64,000 bases of DNA. Source: Serpula lacrymans var. lacrymans S7.9 (taxonomy: Eukaryota; Basidiomycota; Agaricomycetes; Boletales; Serpulaceae). Shown here piece by piece: positions 54,188 through 64,000 of the stretch (position 1 is its first letter; each line of letters starts with the position of its first letter). The notes beneath the pieces are model-generated. The model did not search any database. It worked only from the letters and a program-made list of their open reading frames with translations, and was not told the origin of the DNA. The stretch covers positions 1,694,907 through 1,758,906 of the forward strand of contig NW_006763296.1 of assembly GCF_000218685.1 (NCBI RefSeq). The letters are read 5' to 3'. Both the position numbers and the translations under genes were made by a program.

Positions 54188-57100
54188 ATACTTGCTGCTG
54201 TCTGGCAGTCTGGAAATTTTTATGCTAAGAGGACCTTTTATCTTAAATTTAAGCGTGCTTTTCCACTTACTATTACGTTGACCCCTGTTGTAAGCTAGCT
54301 CTACTACCATGCCCATAGCCAGTGGTGTATTGTTACTCTTATGCCATGCCAATGTAGGAATTAACATCAGAGCTATTAACATTTTTGTACTTTCTTTTTC
54401 ATCTTAGTACTACCATTGCCGATGGGTATTAGTTGTTGTCACTTTGTATTGCACTATACTATTATGTTTGTGTTTTCCTAAAGCTCCCCTGGGGTTTGGG
54501 TGATTACTACTTATGTCCAAGTCACTGTTTCTCAATGCGTTGGGCTTAAATTAGGCCAGCCAGCCTTTTTGGGTATGTGTAATCTCGTTCAAATTGGCCC
54601 AAACTGAATATGAAGACACTGACGGTAACTCATAAATATATACAGTCAACACAATCTACTAGCTGACCCCAAAATGGTAAACAACAATTACAACAGTACA
54701 CCTGACCATTAGTTCACGTGGAGCATCCACCAAATTCCTGCCGTGCGATTCATCCGACACCCTGAGCTGTGTATGTTGCTAAGTATGCTGGTATACCAAA
54801 AGAGCTCAGAGAAAGCTTATGAAGGCTTTCTACCGATGCCAGTATGGCTGGACACCATGACCGTGCATCAAGCCCTATTTCAAGAATGATCTGACAAGAG
54901 TTTTTGGCATTGGGATAACTGATAGAATATAGTTGATCTTACCTGAGCCTGAGAGTAGATTGAGGTGTAGGAGACATGGCATGAGGCTTTTGTAGCCCCT
55001 CCGTTAAATTATAAGTAAGCCAGGAAAATGTGAGAGATTTGGATAATCACATGAAAGTACCAAGAGGACCCATCCTCGGTTTGCTGACCTTGTGTGGTTG
55101 ATCCAGGAAGGACAATACACCAGATATTGAGCTGGTGTATCCGAACTGGTTTGGCATAGAGACATTAGAACATTGTTCTCTTTTTGCTTTTTAATTTACT
55201 TACCAGTCCTTTTCAAGAACTGACATTTGGTAATGTCCAGCAAAAAAACCATAGCCAGAGTTTCTATTACACCATTGATAGCGTAGTCTAAATTTGATTC
55301 ACCAGTCCATTACCTGCATTGAGCCATATTAGTGAGATAGAATGCCTGAAGAGAAACAAAAAAAATAACATACCTATTAACCAACCGATGGATACTACCT
55401 TCCGGCGCCAACAACAACAACAACAACTCTGCTCACCTTCAAACATACAAAAAGAAAAGATAAAAGGCAAAGAAAGTAAGTAAAAAGAATACAACCGAAG
55501 ACCGTCTGAATACATATACATTGTAAATATTATAGTTGGTGATTATATTTCGCTGATCGCCTTCGACATCGTTGTAAGTGTTGATGGAGGCTTGCGCGAG
55601 CACGGCGGTTTGATCAAACAGCATATTTCTACAGCCAACGTGTTATCAGTAACCGTTTCCGAAAAGCATTGAATCCACTTACCGGACTTCAACCGTGAAT
55701 GAATTTGAAATGGGTTTGGATAGCGAGACCAAACAAAATATTCAGTTATCGGATGGCTTATAAGATTGTGTTAGATTAGAGCTGGATTGAGTAAAGCATG
55801 CAACGGACTGAGTGAGACTACAAGTGAAGCCAAAGCCAAAGGTGGTAAACGGAAGCTTGTATGGATGTGAGTAGACAATAATAGCAAGCCACACAACGGG
55901 GTATCTTTGTGTTGATGGCAAGATGCATGAAGCCGCAGGGAGATTGATTGTGTTTTGTCCGAAGGGTGTATGGATAAATTTAAAGAGCCACACGAGGAAA
56001 AATTGATAGCAACACTGGATAGGTGTTTTACAGAGAATGGCTGAGATGGGATGCACGAAGACATTAGAATTTCATGCAAAGAAAGAACATTGGTGAGATC
56101 GCACTTTCCTTTAGCGTCAGAGTGTGAAGAGCATTGGCTGATACTTGTCAATGCATACTATTTGGCATCAATACTCTTGTGAGTCATCACTATACCCTGC
56201 CCAAGTTTTCTGCTAGACAAGACTTTGATCTACCATGCATTTTTTGAGGTCAATGCTGTCCGAAAAAGCAACAACCATTGGCAGATGGGCTGTATCTTCC
56301 TTCTATTGCAAAATCTGACAAAAATATACCTCTGCATTTGAATCTTCCTGGTCTGTATCACCAAGTTTTTCCCTGGGAGTATCTCTCGCCTGACCACTCA
56401 AGATACACTACTTATATATTTGTACTTGATCAGCACTGTTGAACTGCCTGGTTTCTTGAACTTGCATATGATATGCACCCATCCAACCGTGACATGTCAG
56501 GGACTGATAATTTGGTTGGTGCCAGCCTGGGGTGAAGAGATCAATCAGGTCATATATGTGAGTTGATCATGACGCGCATTATTAGTATTGGTGATACTGA
56601 CAAATTGAAGTTCTTGATTCGGTCCTTGGAAGTTCAAGTTGCAAGTTGAACTTGAAGACGGCGGCACTCAGGCTGGCACTGTCAGATACTACTCAGTCGC
56701 GTGTTGATTGCAGTTAGACTCAGGCTTATCTTAGCTCCTCAAATGAGACATTGTTTCTGGGGTGTTTTTACTGTAGTGTCACGGTAAGGCACAATTTTTT
56801 TGATTGTTAAGCCTTGCTAAAAATTTCCCTCTGAGATAGTATGTCCGAGTCCGAGTCATTGTTCCTCTTTGCCTAGTCACTGGCTCAGTTCTGCTGCACT
56901 GATGTGATGCTTGCCAGATTTGGACTCAGAGGCGGTACATTCGCAACGGTGGGTGCAGACTCAGGCATCTAGACACGATTCAAATGAGTATTAATTTTTA
57001 TAGCTTTGGTTCTGTCCGTATACACATTTACTGTAAACCTATTTGTAATATACACAACTTTATTCAATTGTTCCAGCTTGTTCACTCATCTTACGTTGAG

Positions 57101-57199
57101 CAGCCAGTAACTGAGCACTCCTAGCACCAATATACGAATTGGTAGATTGCTGTTGTGCGTTTTTCAACCCTGAAGAATGCCTAAATATTTGTCTGGTAT
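54188..57199. other. Long intergenic region, no gene assigned
   Basis: Frames up to 126 codons occur on the minus strand at 55742-56151, but with no motif and no splice pattern. Simple CAACAA repeats lie near 55410-55425. I see no clear transposon match within the window. Confidence 0.4.
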
Positions 57200-58640
57200 C
57201 GAGGTTAGTGCAATTAATTAGAATATTAGAAAGTTATGTACAAATTCCACCGTGAAAGCAGCTCGTCAATCCTTTGTTTACTACGAGGGCCAGGTGGATC
57301 CTCAAAAAATGACGGGATATTCTTGTAAAATTCAGCATAGTTGAAGACACCATCTTCTTCACGCCAAAAACCAATGTCAGACAGAGAGAATCACACCTAA
57401 AAATCGGATTTATGAGTGCATGTAGTATTGGTGTTGATCAGATAACACATTACCTGTACCGCTGTATAAGCAATGGAGCGGGGAGTAACTGACTTCAAAC
57501 CAATAATACTAGCTACGTTGCAACGAGTATTGACTCTGTCTCATTGTGATAATTTTTGTTGTCGAGGGGTCGGTTCGACTTCTTCAAGAATGTCATTAGC
57601 TCTCGATGTAAGGTTGATATTGTCTGCAGAGGTAGGCGACGTGAATAAGAATAAGTAAGCCTTACAAAAAACATATGTTAGCATTTAATTTGTCAAAAAA
57701 ATTCTATGTACCACCTTCACAAGTAAGTGCCCTCTAAATAAACCTTTCTTGAGATCACCGACATCAGCCCTGTTGTTTCCGAAGAGGAAGTTTGGCCACA
57801 AGTCTGCTGTGACCAAGAAGTCGGATTCACCGTTTCTAATACTAGACCAGACTCTGGGAATCCAACAAGAAGTTGTATGTGAAACGCTACATTGAAATAA
57901 TGAATAGACGCACTCCTCATTCCATTGATACTCTGCAGGGCATAATAGTTCAGCTGTTATTTCATTTTCGAAACCACAGTTGGTTTTATTTGATAGGTGA
58001 AGCGATCACACTGCAAGGCGTTGGTGAAAAACATCTTTGATCCAGACAACTATGTCTGTTTTCAAGTTTGATGAGCCATCAGCTCGTGCGCCATTGCCTC
58101 CATGACATATCTAAAAGTCATCAATAGCATGCAGCCTATATAAAAACTTGAAAATTACATTCTTATAGAACTCCTCTATTTTGGCCACTGAGCCCTCTAG
58201 ATAAAGCTTGATCTAAGGTATATACTTCTTAAGGGCCTTGTACCCCCCCAGGCTAATTTTTGTCTGTAACAAAATAAAACAGAAGTTGGTTTTTGAGCAG
58301 TGTATATAACGAGACTTAACTCATCTGTAATCTGTGCACCCGACGATCTCTTTCAGCAATAAGGTCTTGTGGGTGCTCAAAAAGAGTAACCAAGTGGCAA
58401 AGGCATTGGCCAGCAGATATCTGCTTGTAGCGAGGGTCATCTTTCCTTTGAAAAGAATCAGTTCAAATTTGCAAAAACAACAATAAAGATTTACTTTTGT
58501 TTAGGTGAACCCCCTTCTTGTAGGAGTTGTACTTCCTGCTGCAGTTCAGCAATGCGGCGCTTGAGTGCATGCCTTGTGGTGCTAACATCTAATGAACCCT
58601 CTGGATCATTCGGTGAGACACTGCGACTATGATGACTGCC
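57200..58640 (-). pseudogene. Second DUF6698-like gene, broken
   Basis: Minus-strand blocks in order: a coiled-coil start HALKRRIAELQQEVQLLQEG (about 58590-58530), DPRYKQISAGQCLCHLVTLF and HPQDLIAERDRRVHRLQM (about 58450-58320), GGYKALKKYIP then a stop (about 58240), GARADGSSNLKTDIVVWIKD (about 58090), then TADLWPNFLFGNNRADVGDL (about 57800) and LFTSPTSADN (about 57640), GLKSVTPRSIAYTAVQ (about 57490) and a tail near 57330. This is the same order as the gene at 45.6-46.8 kb, but with several stops and frame changes. No recognisable Met-initiated full frame remains. Confidence 0.55.
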
Positions 58641-59127
58641 AGTGGATGGGGGAATTAGGAGTAATGAGATTGTAGTAGGAGACTGGTGTGGAAACAGGCC
58701 CCAAATTAGGCTGGAGTCTTCTTATCGTATCATACTAGTGATACTGTTGGTTTGGTGCTAGAGAATAGTCAGGGAAGGCGACAACCTGTATCCACACTGA
58801 GTAAGTTATTCAGAAAGTTTCTAGAAAAGACCTTGGAGAGTAGACAAAAGTGGATTAGAGAATGGAGGCTCTACACCTTTTTGGTATGACATGCGCTGGA
58901 GCAGGCCAAGCTTGCTGTCATCATCGTCCCAACCACATGATGTATGTTCCGTCCTCAGTGCTAGCATGAGTTGCTAATCAAAATTTCCCTCCAGCTGGAA
59001 CACTTCTACCCAGTTTACGTCGCGGCCCACCCCATTTTGTCACTTTCAACCATGTACCTGCAAAATGCTCAGAAGGGCATTGTTTGTTGGTATTCTGACC
59101 TGTCTATTATACTGCTGGACTGCTAGT
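58641..59127. other. Intergenic / upstream region of the Plavaka gene
   Basis: No gene seen; immediately precedes the transposase N-terminus and likely contains the element's 5' end, although no terminal repeat was recognised. Confidence 0.4.
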
Positions 59128-59610
59128 ATGTTCAAATGCTCAGCTCTATGCCAGAAAAGCTTTGATACACGGAAAGGACTCAGCGTTCATCGCAATAATT
59201 ACACAACCTACAAACATGTCCAGATCAATGCGGTGGAAGTGCAAAAAACTATAGCAGAGACTTTGAAAAAAAGGAGTATTTGGGAGAAACTGAATGCAGC
59301 TCAAAATGTGGTAATGTGTTGGTCTTTTGTGAATATTGTATTTTGTCTTATGAATAATACAGCGAGACTCGGATAGTAGCAATAACAATGTCGCGGCCGG
59401 GATTGAAACCCAAATGTCTGAGCCGCTATCTCCTGAACCAGCACAATGTCATGCAATAACACGTCCCAGTCCTCCTTTAACATCTAGGGGCCGACCTAAG
59501 CGCCATTATCGACTTCCTAAAAGATATCTGGACCTACCTCCGGAAGTGTTCAATTGAGAACTTCTGGGAAGCGTCTAGCCACTTGCTGAGAGCTAACAGG
59601 GACAGAACTA

Positions 59611-59740
59611 GAGTCCAGTATGAGTAACTATATTATCAGAGAGTACAGAATGTGTACAGTACCTAGAGTCTAGTATGAGTAACTATATTATCAGAGAGTA
59701 CAGAATGTGTACAGTACCTAGAGTCTAGTATGAGTAACTA
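59611..59740. repeat. Tandem repeat, 55-bp unit, about 2.4 copies
   Basis: The unit GAGTCTAGTATGAGTAACTA... ending TACAGTACCTA is repeated at 59611-59665, 59666-59720 and partially at 59721-59740 with one C/T difference in the first unit. It sits between the finger exon and the core exons of the transposase gene. Confidence 0.9.
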
Positions 59741-62700
59741 AAGAATAGGAATACTGGACTTTGCAATACTAATCCGAAGTTTTGTAAACAAAGGTAAACA
59801 AATCAGCCACAAAGGCGAACTTATAGAATGCTCAGTGAGTACTGAACAATAGAGCAAAAAGAATAAAGAGGAAAGTGATTTAGAAAGGAGGGAAAGTAGA
59901 TAGCACAACTAGGTGCAGAATCACCAAAACTAACAGGAAGGCCCACAGGTGGTGAACGGAGTGGTGCAATTGGGTACACATATTCCACTCAATGGCGCCA
60001 AAAACAACACCACAAATGATGCATCAACAGCTTCCGCTGTACAGTGCATTATACTTCATGTCTGGGATACAATCTGCACAGTAGCCAATTCTTTTGGTTT
60101 ACTGTGTGAATATAAGAGTCAACCATCATATGATCCAGACTCCGCAGTAGAGGCTAATGATCTTCTAGCTACTCCTGTGCTATCAAACACTGACTCAGAT
60201 GGTGCCGGTACTGAAGATCTAGGGGGTTACACCCACCCTCCACCTCCATGGCCATTTACTAGTATGTCCATCTATCGATTGATGGATTGGATGTATTCAG
60301 GTGGTCCTCAGAAATTGAAGGAAGAAATCAATTGACTCACTCGTTCTGTCCTCACAGCTGAAGATTTTAGGGTTGAAGGTTTGGTTGGTTTCGATGCGAA
60401 GCATTTGGCGACAAAGAACGAAAATTACAGCCTTCCGTACTCAAATAGCGGCACTTGGTATGAAATAACAGTCAAAATCAGTGTTCCAATGGGATCAAAC
60501 TCATCTACAAAAGTGGAAAATTTCAAGGTGTCTGGATTACACTATTGTTCCCTTGTTGAGATCATCAAAGAAGTGTTCTGTGGCCCGCTCGCGAAGAAAT
60601 TTCACCTCTTTCCATTCAAGCATTATTTTAAAGCCAGTGACAGAGCACCTGAGGAGCGCGTTTTTAATGAAGTGTATACTTCTGATGCATGGTTGCACGC
60701 TCATGATGCACTCCAGAAGCAGCCACCCAAGCCAGGCTGTAAATTGGAGAGGGTGATAGCAGGGTTGATGTTTTGGTCTGATAGCACACATCTCGCAAAT
60801 TTCGGTACAGCCAAAGTGTATTTGTGCGGCACCAAATTCAGGTGCGTGCAATCATGTAGCCTACATTCCTTCAGTGAGCTCGTTCACACTCTTTAAGATA
60901 TTCTATAACTCAATACATATGATTTTAGATTCCAGACAATATGCAAGACTTTATCCTTAAATCCGGAGATATTCAAAAAAGTCAACAGTCCAGTATCATC
61001 ATGCACTGCCGGAGAAAGCTGTTTCATGCAGTCTGGCAATTATTTCTTGATGATGAATTTCTACACGCTTATAATTGTGGCATAGTCCTCAAGTGTAGTG
61101 ATGGTGTGCAGCGCCGTGTGTACCCTTGCCTCTTTACATACTCGGTGGATTACCCCGAGAAGTAAGTGATAAAAAACTTTAAACTGTATGACTCACCAAC
61201 TACAATTCCTACAGAGACTTAATAGCAACTATTCGTGATATGGGGAATTGTCCATGTCCTCGCTGCCTTGTCCCAAAATCAGAAATCGACAAGATAGGGC
61301 AAGTAAGAGATCTCCAATCACGCGTCGCAAAAACACGGTCATATGCCATGCACAAAATCAAGCTGGCTAGAGAAGTCATTTATTGCATTGGTCACTCCAT
61401 CACTAGTTCTACAGTGGATGATATCCTTAAGAATGAATCATGGGTGCCCACCGTTGTAAGTTATGAGACAAATTCTTGCTTTTTGACACTCAATCTGATG
61501 TAACTTTACAGAATGCCTTTGTAAACAGACTCCGAGACAACTTTGACGTTTTTCCATTGTTAGTTGTCGATTTAATGCATGAGATTGAGCTGGGTGTTTG
61601 GAAATCTACATTCACTCATCTTGTTTGCATACTATATGCTTCTGTCGAAGGCAGCCGAGCTGTGGCAGACTTGGATGCAAGGTATCTTGTTTTTGTTGTC
61701 TGCTGGTTTCTCTGAGCTTACTCTCTAACTCTGTTTAGATTCAGGCAAATACCTCCTTTTGGCCAGTCAACCATTTGCCGCTTCTCAAATAACACCAGTG
61801 AAATGAAAAAGCTCGCAGCTTGCAACTTTGAGGATCTTTTGCAGGTGTGTATTTTCTTTTTGTTGTTCCCATTGTAAACAGCCCCAATTAGTGTGTGATT
61901 CCAACATTTGAGCAGCTTTTGCCATAGCCTCACAACAAAATTGTCAAGAAGCTCTTATTTCATTTCAACCAATGGCATGCACTAGCCAAGCTTCGAATGC
62001 ACACCGAGTCAACAATCAAGGAACTCGAGAGCGTCACTGTTACTTTAGGAAAGGACCTACGTAAATTTTGAGATATAACTTGCACTGCATTCAGAACAAA
62101 GGAGTTACCACGCGAAATCAATTCGCGTATGCGTAGAGCTAAGGGAAGCCGGATTCAAGGTCAAGCCGAAGTTACGCAATTGCAAACAGAGAATCCACAA
62201 CAAGTAAAACAACCGCTACAGAAAAAATTCAACCTATCAACATACAAAATTCATGCTTTGGGTGACTATGTGCGATCAATTAGATTGTTCGGAACAACAG
62301 ATTCTTATTCTACCCAGACTGTAAGTAATTCCAGTCTGCTCACCATTCCAAACCTCCTGATTTATATGTAGGGAGAACTAGCTCACCAAGAAGTCAAGCA
62401 CTTTTATATGCGTACAAATAAGAAAAACGCTATTAAACAGATGACGCAGCATGAACAGAATTCAACACACTTTGCGTACAACCGGTCCAAAATGGCGAAT
62501 CCTACTGCATTTGGAGCCAAGGCCCATATTCATCAACTTGAGCACGACAAAAATGATATCATATACCAGGCTGAAATAATACCAGAGATGCACCACCATA
62601 TTTCAAGTTCGAAGAAGCATCCTCTCCATATCATTTCATGGATTCACTCGTTCCCCAGCAATGAACCCGCATTCACAGTAAGTAGAGATGCTTATTGTGG

Positions 62701-62790
62701 TATCTATATTTATACGGCTAATTACATCACTTATGACAGAATTTCATACCAAAGCTTAGGGATCACCTGCTGACTTGCTTACTTGGTCTT

Positions 62791-63488
62791 TGTGAGGCAA
62801 TGATAAACTATAACACAAACAAAACCTGTCTCCTTCTGCACTTGCAGGGAGTAAAGGGTTCGATGAGCTTGAGGTCAACAGACGCTAGTAAATATAGCGA
62901 GTAGAGGACTTTGAGAGGTAAGCTTCAAAGGTTTTCGTTTGAGGAGTAAAGCGGGTAAATTCAGTAATAGAAAACTAAGGAGCCATACATGAATAGGTAA
63001 GGCTTTATATAGTGAACTGTTCGTTCCTCAGACCGAAAGGAGAATATACGAAAAGTGGTCTGAGGAATCAATCAACCAATAAGAAAAAGGGAGAGTAACT
63101 ATCGTACGACTTTTAACTTGATTAATCAGCAGGTGAGAGACTTGTACTAATAATAGAGGATTGTCACACGTGTTCAGGAACCGTATCCTCATAATGAGGT
63201 ACGATCCCGAATAAGGCGTTATTAGTATAACCAGACTTTACTGAGGCTTGGAGCTGGTTGGCGAGATGCCTACTACCAGTCCTTACTCTGTGTGCTGGCT
63301 GGCTGGGAGCGATACCCAGTCTCTGATCTGTGATATAAAATGGTAGTGATGGTTAAGAAAGCCTGTGAGGGCTATGAGAAGTAAAACGGCAAAGGATACC
63401 TCTAGCCCTAGAGCCAGAGGTGTAACGGGAAAAGCGTTCGAGAACCAAGACATAGCGAAGATAAGAAAATAATGAAATGGTCCTTACA
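62791..63488 (+). repeat. LTR copy (698 bp) of the family at 9126-9824
   Basis: Starts TGTGAGGCAATG and ends GGTCCTTACA, with near-continuous similarity to 9126-9824 (shared GCGAGTAGAGGACTTTGAGA and GTGTGCTGGCT blocks). It interrupts the Plavaka frame after LRDHLLTCLLGL. Unlike the first copy, no 5-bp duplication is seen (GTCTT left, AGTTC right), so it may derive from inter-element recombination or a deletion. Confidence 0.8.
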
Positions 63489-63524
63489 AGTTCCATCTCC
63501 TGCAATTCCACGACCACCACCAAC

Positions 63525-63941
63525 TGTTACGATAAAACAATTTTCGGACCTTCCCGTTATCTTTATTTCTCCGCTTTAACCTGGTAATTTAGCTTTCACA
63601 CATGGTGCCACGCGGCACTTCCCCTTTTGTCCAAACTCCTCTTTCTCGTGCCGTGTTGCCTTTCTTCTTAATATAGACACAACTCTCTCACATAGTGGAG
63701 CTGGCCATGCGGGCTAGGCCCCATGACATCATCAGCCACTGTCTCTATCAACTGTATAGTACACATGTACAAATAACCCTGTAGTAGTATATATACCCCA
63801 ATAGATCCAGGAGACTGCTCAGCGAGTCCTCCTGTTGTTAACCAACAAACTCTCTGCAGCCTAAGGGGTAACCACTCCCTCATCATCTTCCTTATAGTGT
63901 ATTTCTGTGTGCGCCAGAGTAACTAACTCTTGGTTGTTACA
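63525..63941 (+). repeat. Solo LTR, 417 bp, at the right edge of the window
   Basis: TGTTACGATAAAAC ... TGGTTGTTACA, flanked by identical 5-bp duplications CCAAC at 63520-63524 and 63942-63946. Its 3' half matches the solo LTR 14269-14670. It lies 36 bp downstream of the 698-bp LTR, inside the same transposase gene; removing both restores a readable frame (VPSPAIPRPPPT then NIQEPASKGFTFW). Confidence 0.88.
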
Positions 63942-64000
63942 CCAACATCCAGGAGCCAGCTAGCAAAGGCTTCACTTTCTGGAGTACGGTCCAGGCACAT

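Larger units (their letters stand above)
59128..64000 (+). pseudogene. Plavaka-type transposase gene, intron-rich, decayed, 3' end off-window
   Basis: The ATG at 59128 starts a C2H2-type finger (CSALCQKSFDTRKGLSVHRN). A basic linker follows (GRPKRHYRLPKRYLDLPPEV, 59490-59556), then SIYRLMDWMYSGGPQKLKEE and the core LHYCSLVEIIKEVFCGPLAK, CKLERVIAGLMFWSDSTHLA, NFGTAKV. Next come FHAVWQLFLDDEFLHAYNCG, CPCPRCLVPKSEI, FPLLVVDLMHEIELGVWKST, KLLFHFNQWHALAKLRMHTE and FIPKLRDHLLTCLLGL. Short introns (for example at about 61165, 61456, 61681, 62320 and 62679) have good GT-AG ends. Damage includes TGA at about 60333 and 62069, and a deletion plus frameshift near 60820 that removes the conserved block between AKV and the KY-like segment. 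Two LTRs sit at 62791-63488 and 63525-63941. Confidence 0.8.

Noticed and set aside
59382..59462. Possible tRNA pseudogene with GCAATAACA direct repeats
   Set aside because: The B-box-like sequence lies inside a clear coding frame (N-x-N-V-A-A-G-I-E-T ... GRPKRHYRLPKRYLDLPPEV) that continues the Plavaka N-terminal region. The direct repeat is better explained as chance.
1..64000. CRISPR array, bacterial operons or prophage
   Set aside because: No regularly spaced repeats and no prokaryotic gene organisation; spliceosomal introns and fungal protein families show a eukaryotic genome.

Overview
The window looks like a gene-poor, transposon-rich stretch of a filamentous basidiomycete, most likely an Agaricomycete. 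Host genes are split by many 40-90 bp GT-AG introns. The protein families seen (fungal Tfb2, divergent F-box proteins, a fungal sesquiterpene synthase, DUF6698-like and DUF6532-like proteins, Plavaka-type transposases) are typical of mushroom-forming fungi. Species cannot be fixed from sequence alone.

Layout. 0.4-15.1 kb is a nest of mobile elements. A Plavaka-type transposase relic (minus strand, split by a solo LTR) comes first, then a 1.8 kb repeat element. That element was split by an 8.2 kb Ty3/gypsy retrotransposon with unusually short 123 bp LTRs. The gypsy element was itself hit by a Mutator-like 862 bp element, a 699 bp solo LTR and a 771 bp inverted-repeat element. A second Plavaka relic follows, also carrying a solo LTR. 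Target-site duplications or a paralogous empty site let most of the insertions be ordered.

15.1-40.3 kb is the host gene island. In order it holds: a decayed ankyrin-repeat (Nas6/gankyrin-like) pseudogene head to head with an intact TFIIH subunit Tfb2 gene; a 625-aa F-box protein; a sesquiterpene synthase; an aldo-keto reductase; a RING-like protein with three SUMO-interaction-like motifs; two orphan low-complexity proteins; a broken F-box gene; an intron-containing tRNA-Trp(CCA); and an MFS sugar/quinate-type transporter. For seven multi-exon genes I could assemble models whose exon lengths sum to a multiple of three.

40.3-64 kb returns to repeat-rich DNA. It has a perfect 27-bp-arm hairpin, diverged tandem repeats, the second copy of the 1.8 kb element (with a conserved ORF of unknown function), one nearly intact and one broken DUF6698-like gene, a DUF6532-like gene, small orphan genes, and a long intron-rich Plavaka transposase gene running off the right edge. 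Two LTRs are inserted at that gene's 3' end.

The transposon copies show a transition-biased decay (TGG or CGA to TGA, GCGC to GTGC). This fits cytosine-methylation- or RIP-like mutation and is not seen in the assembled host genes.
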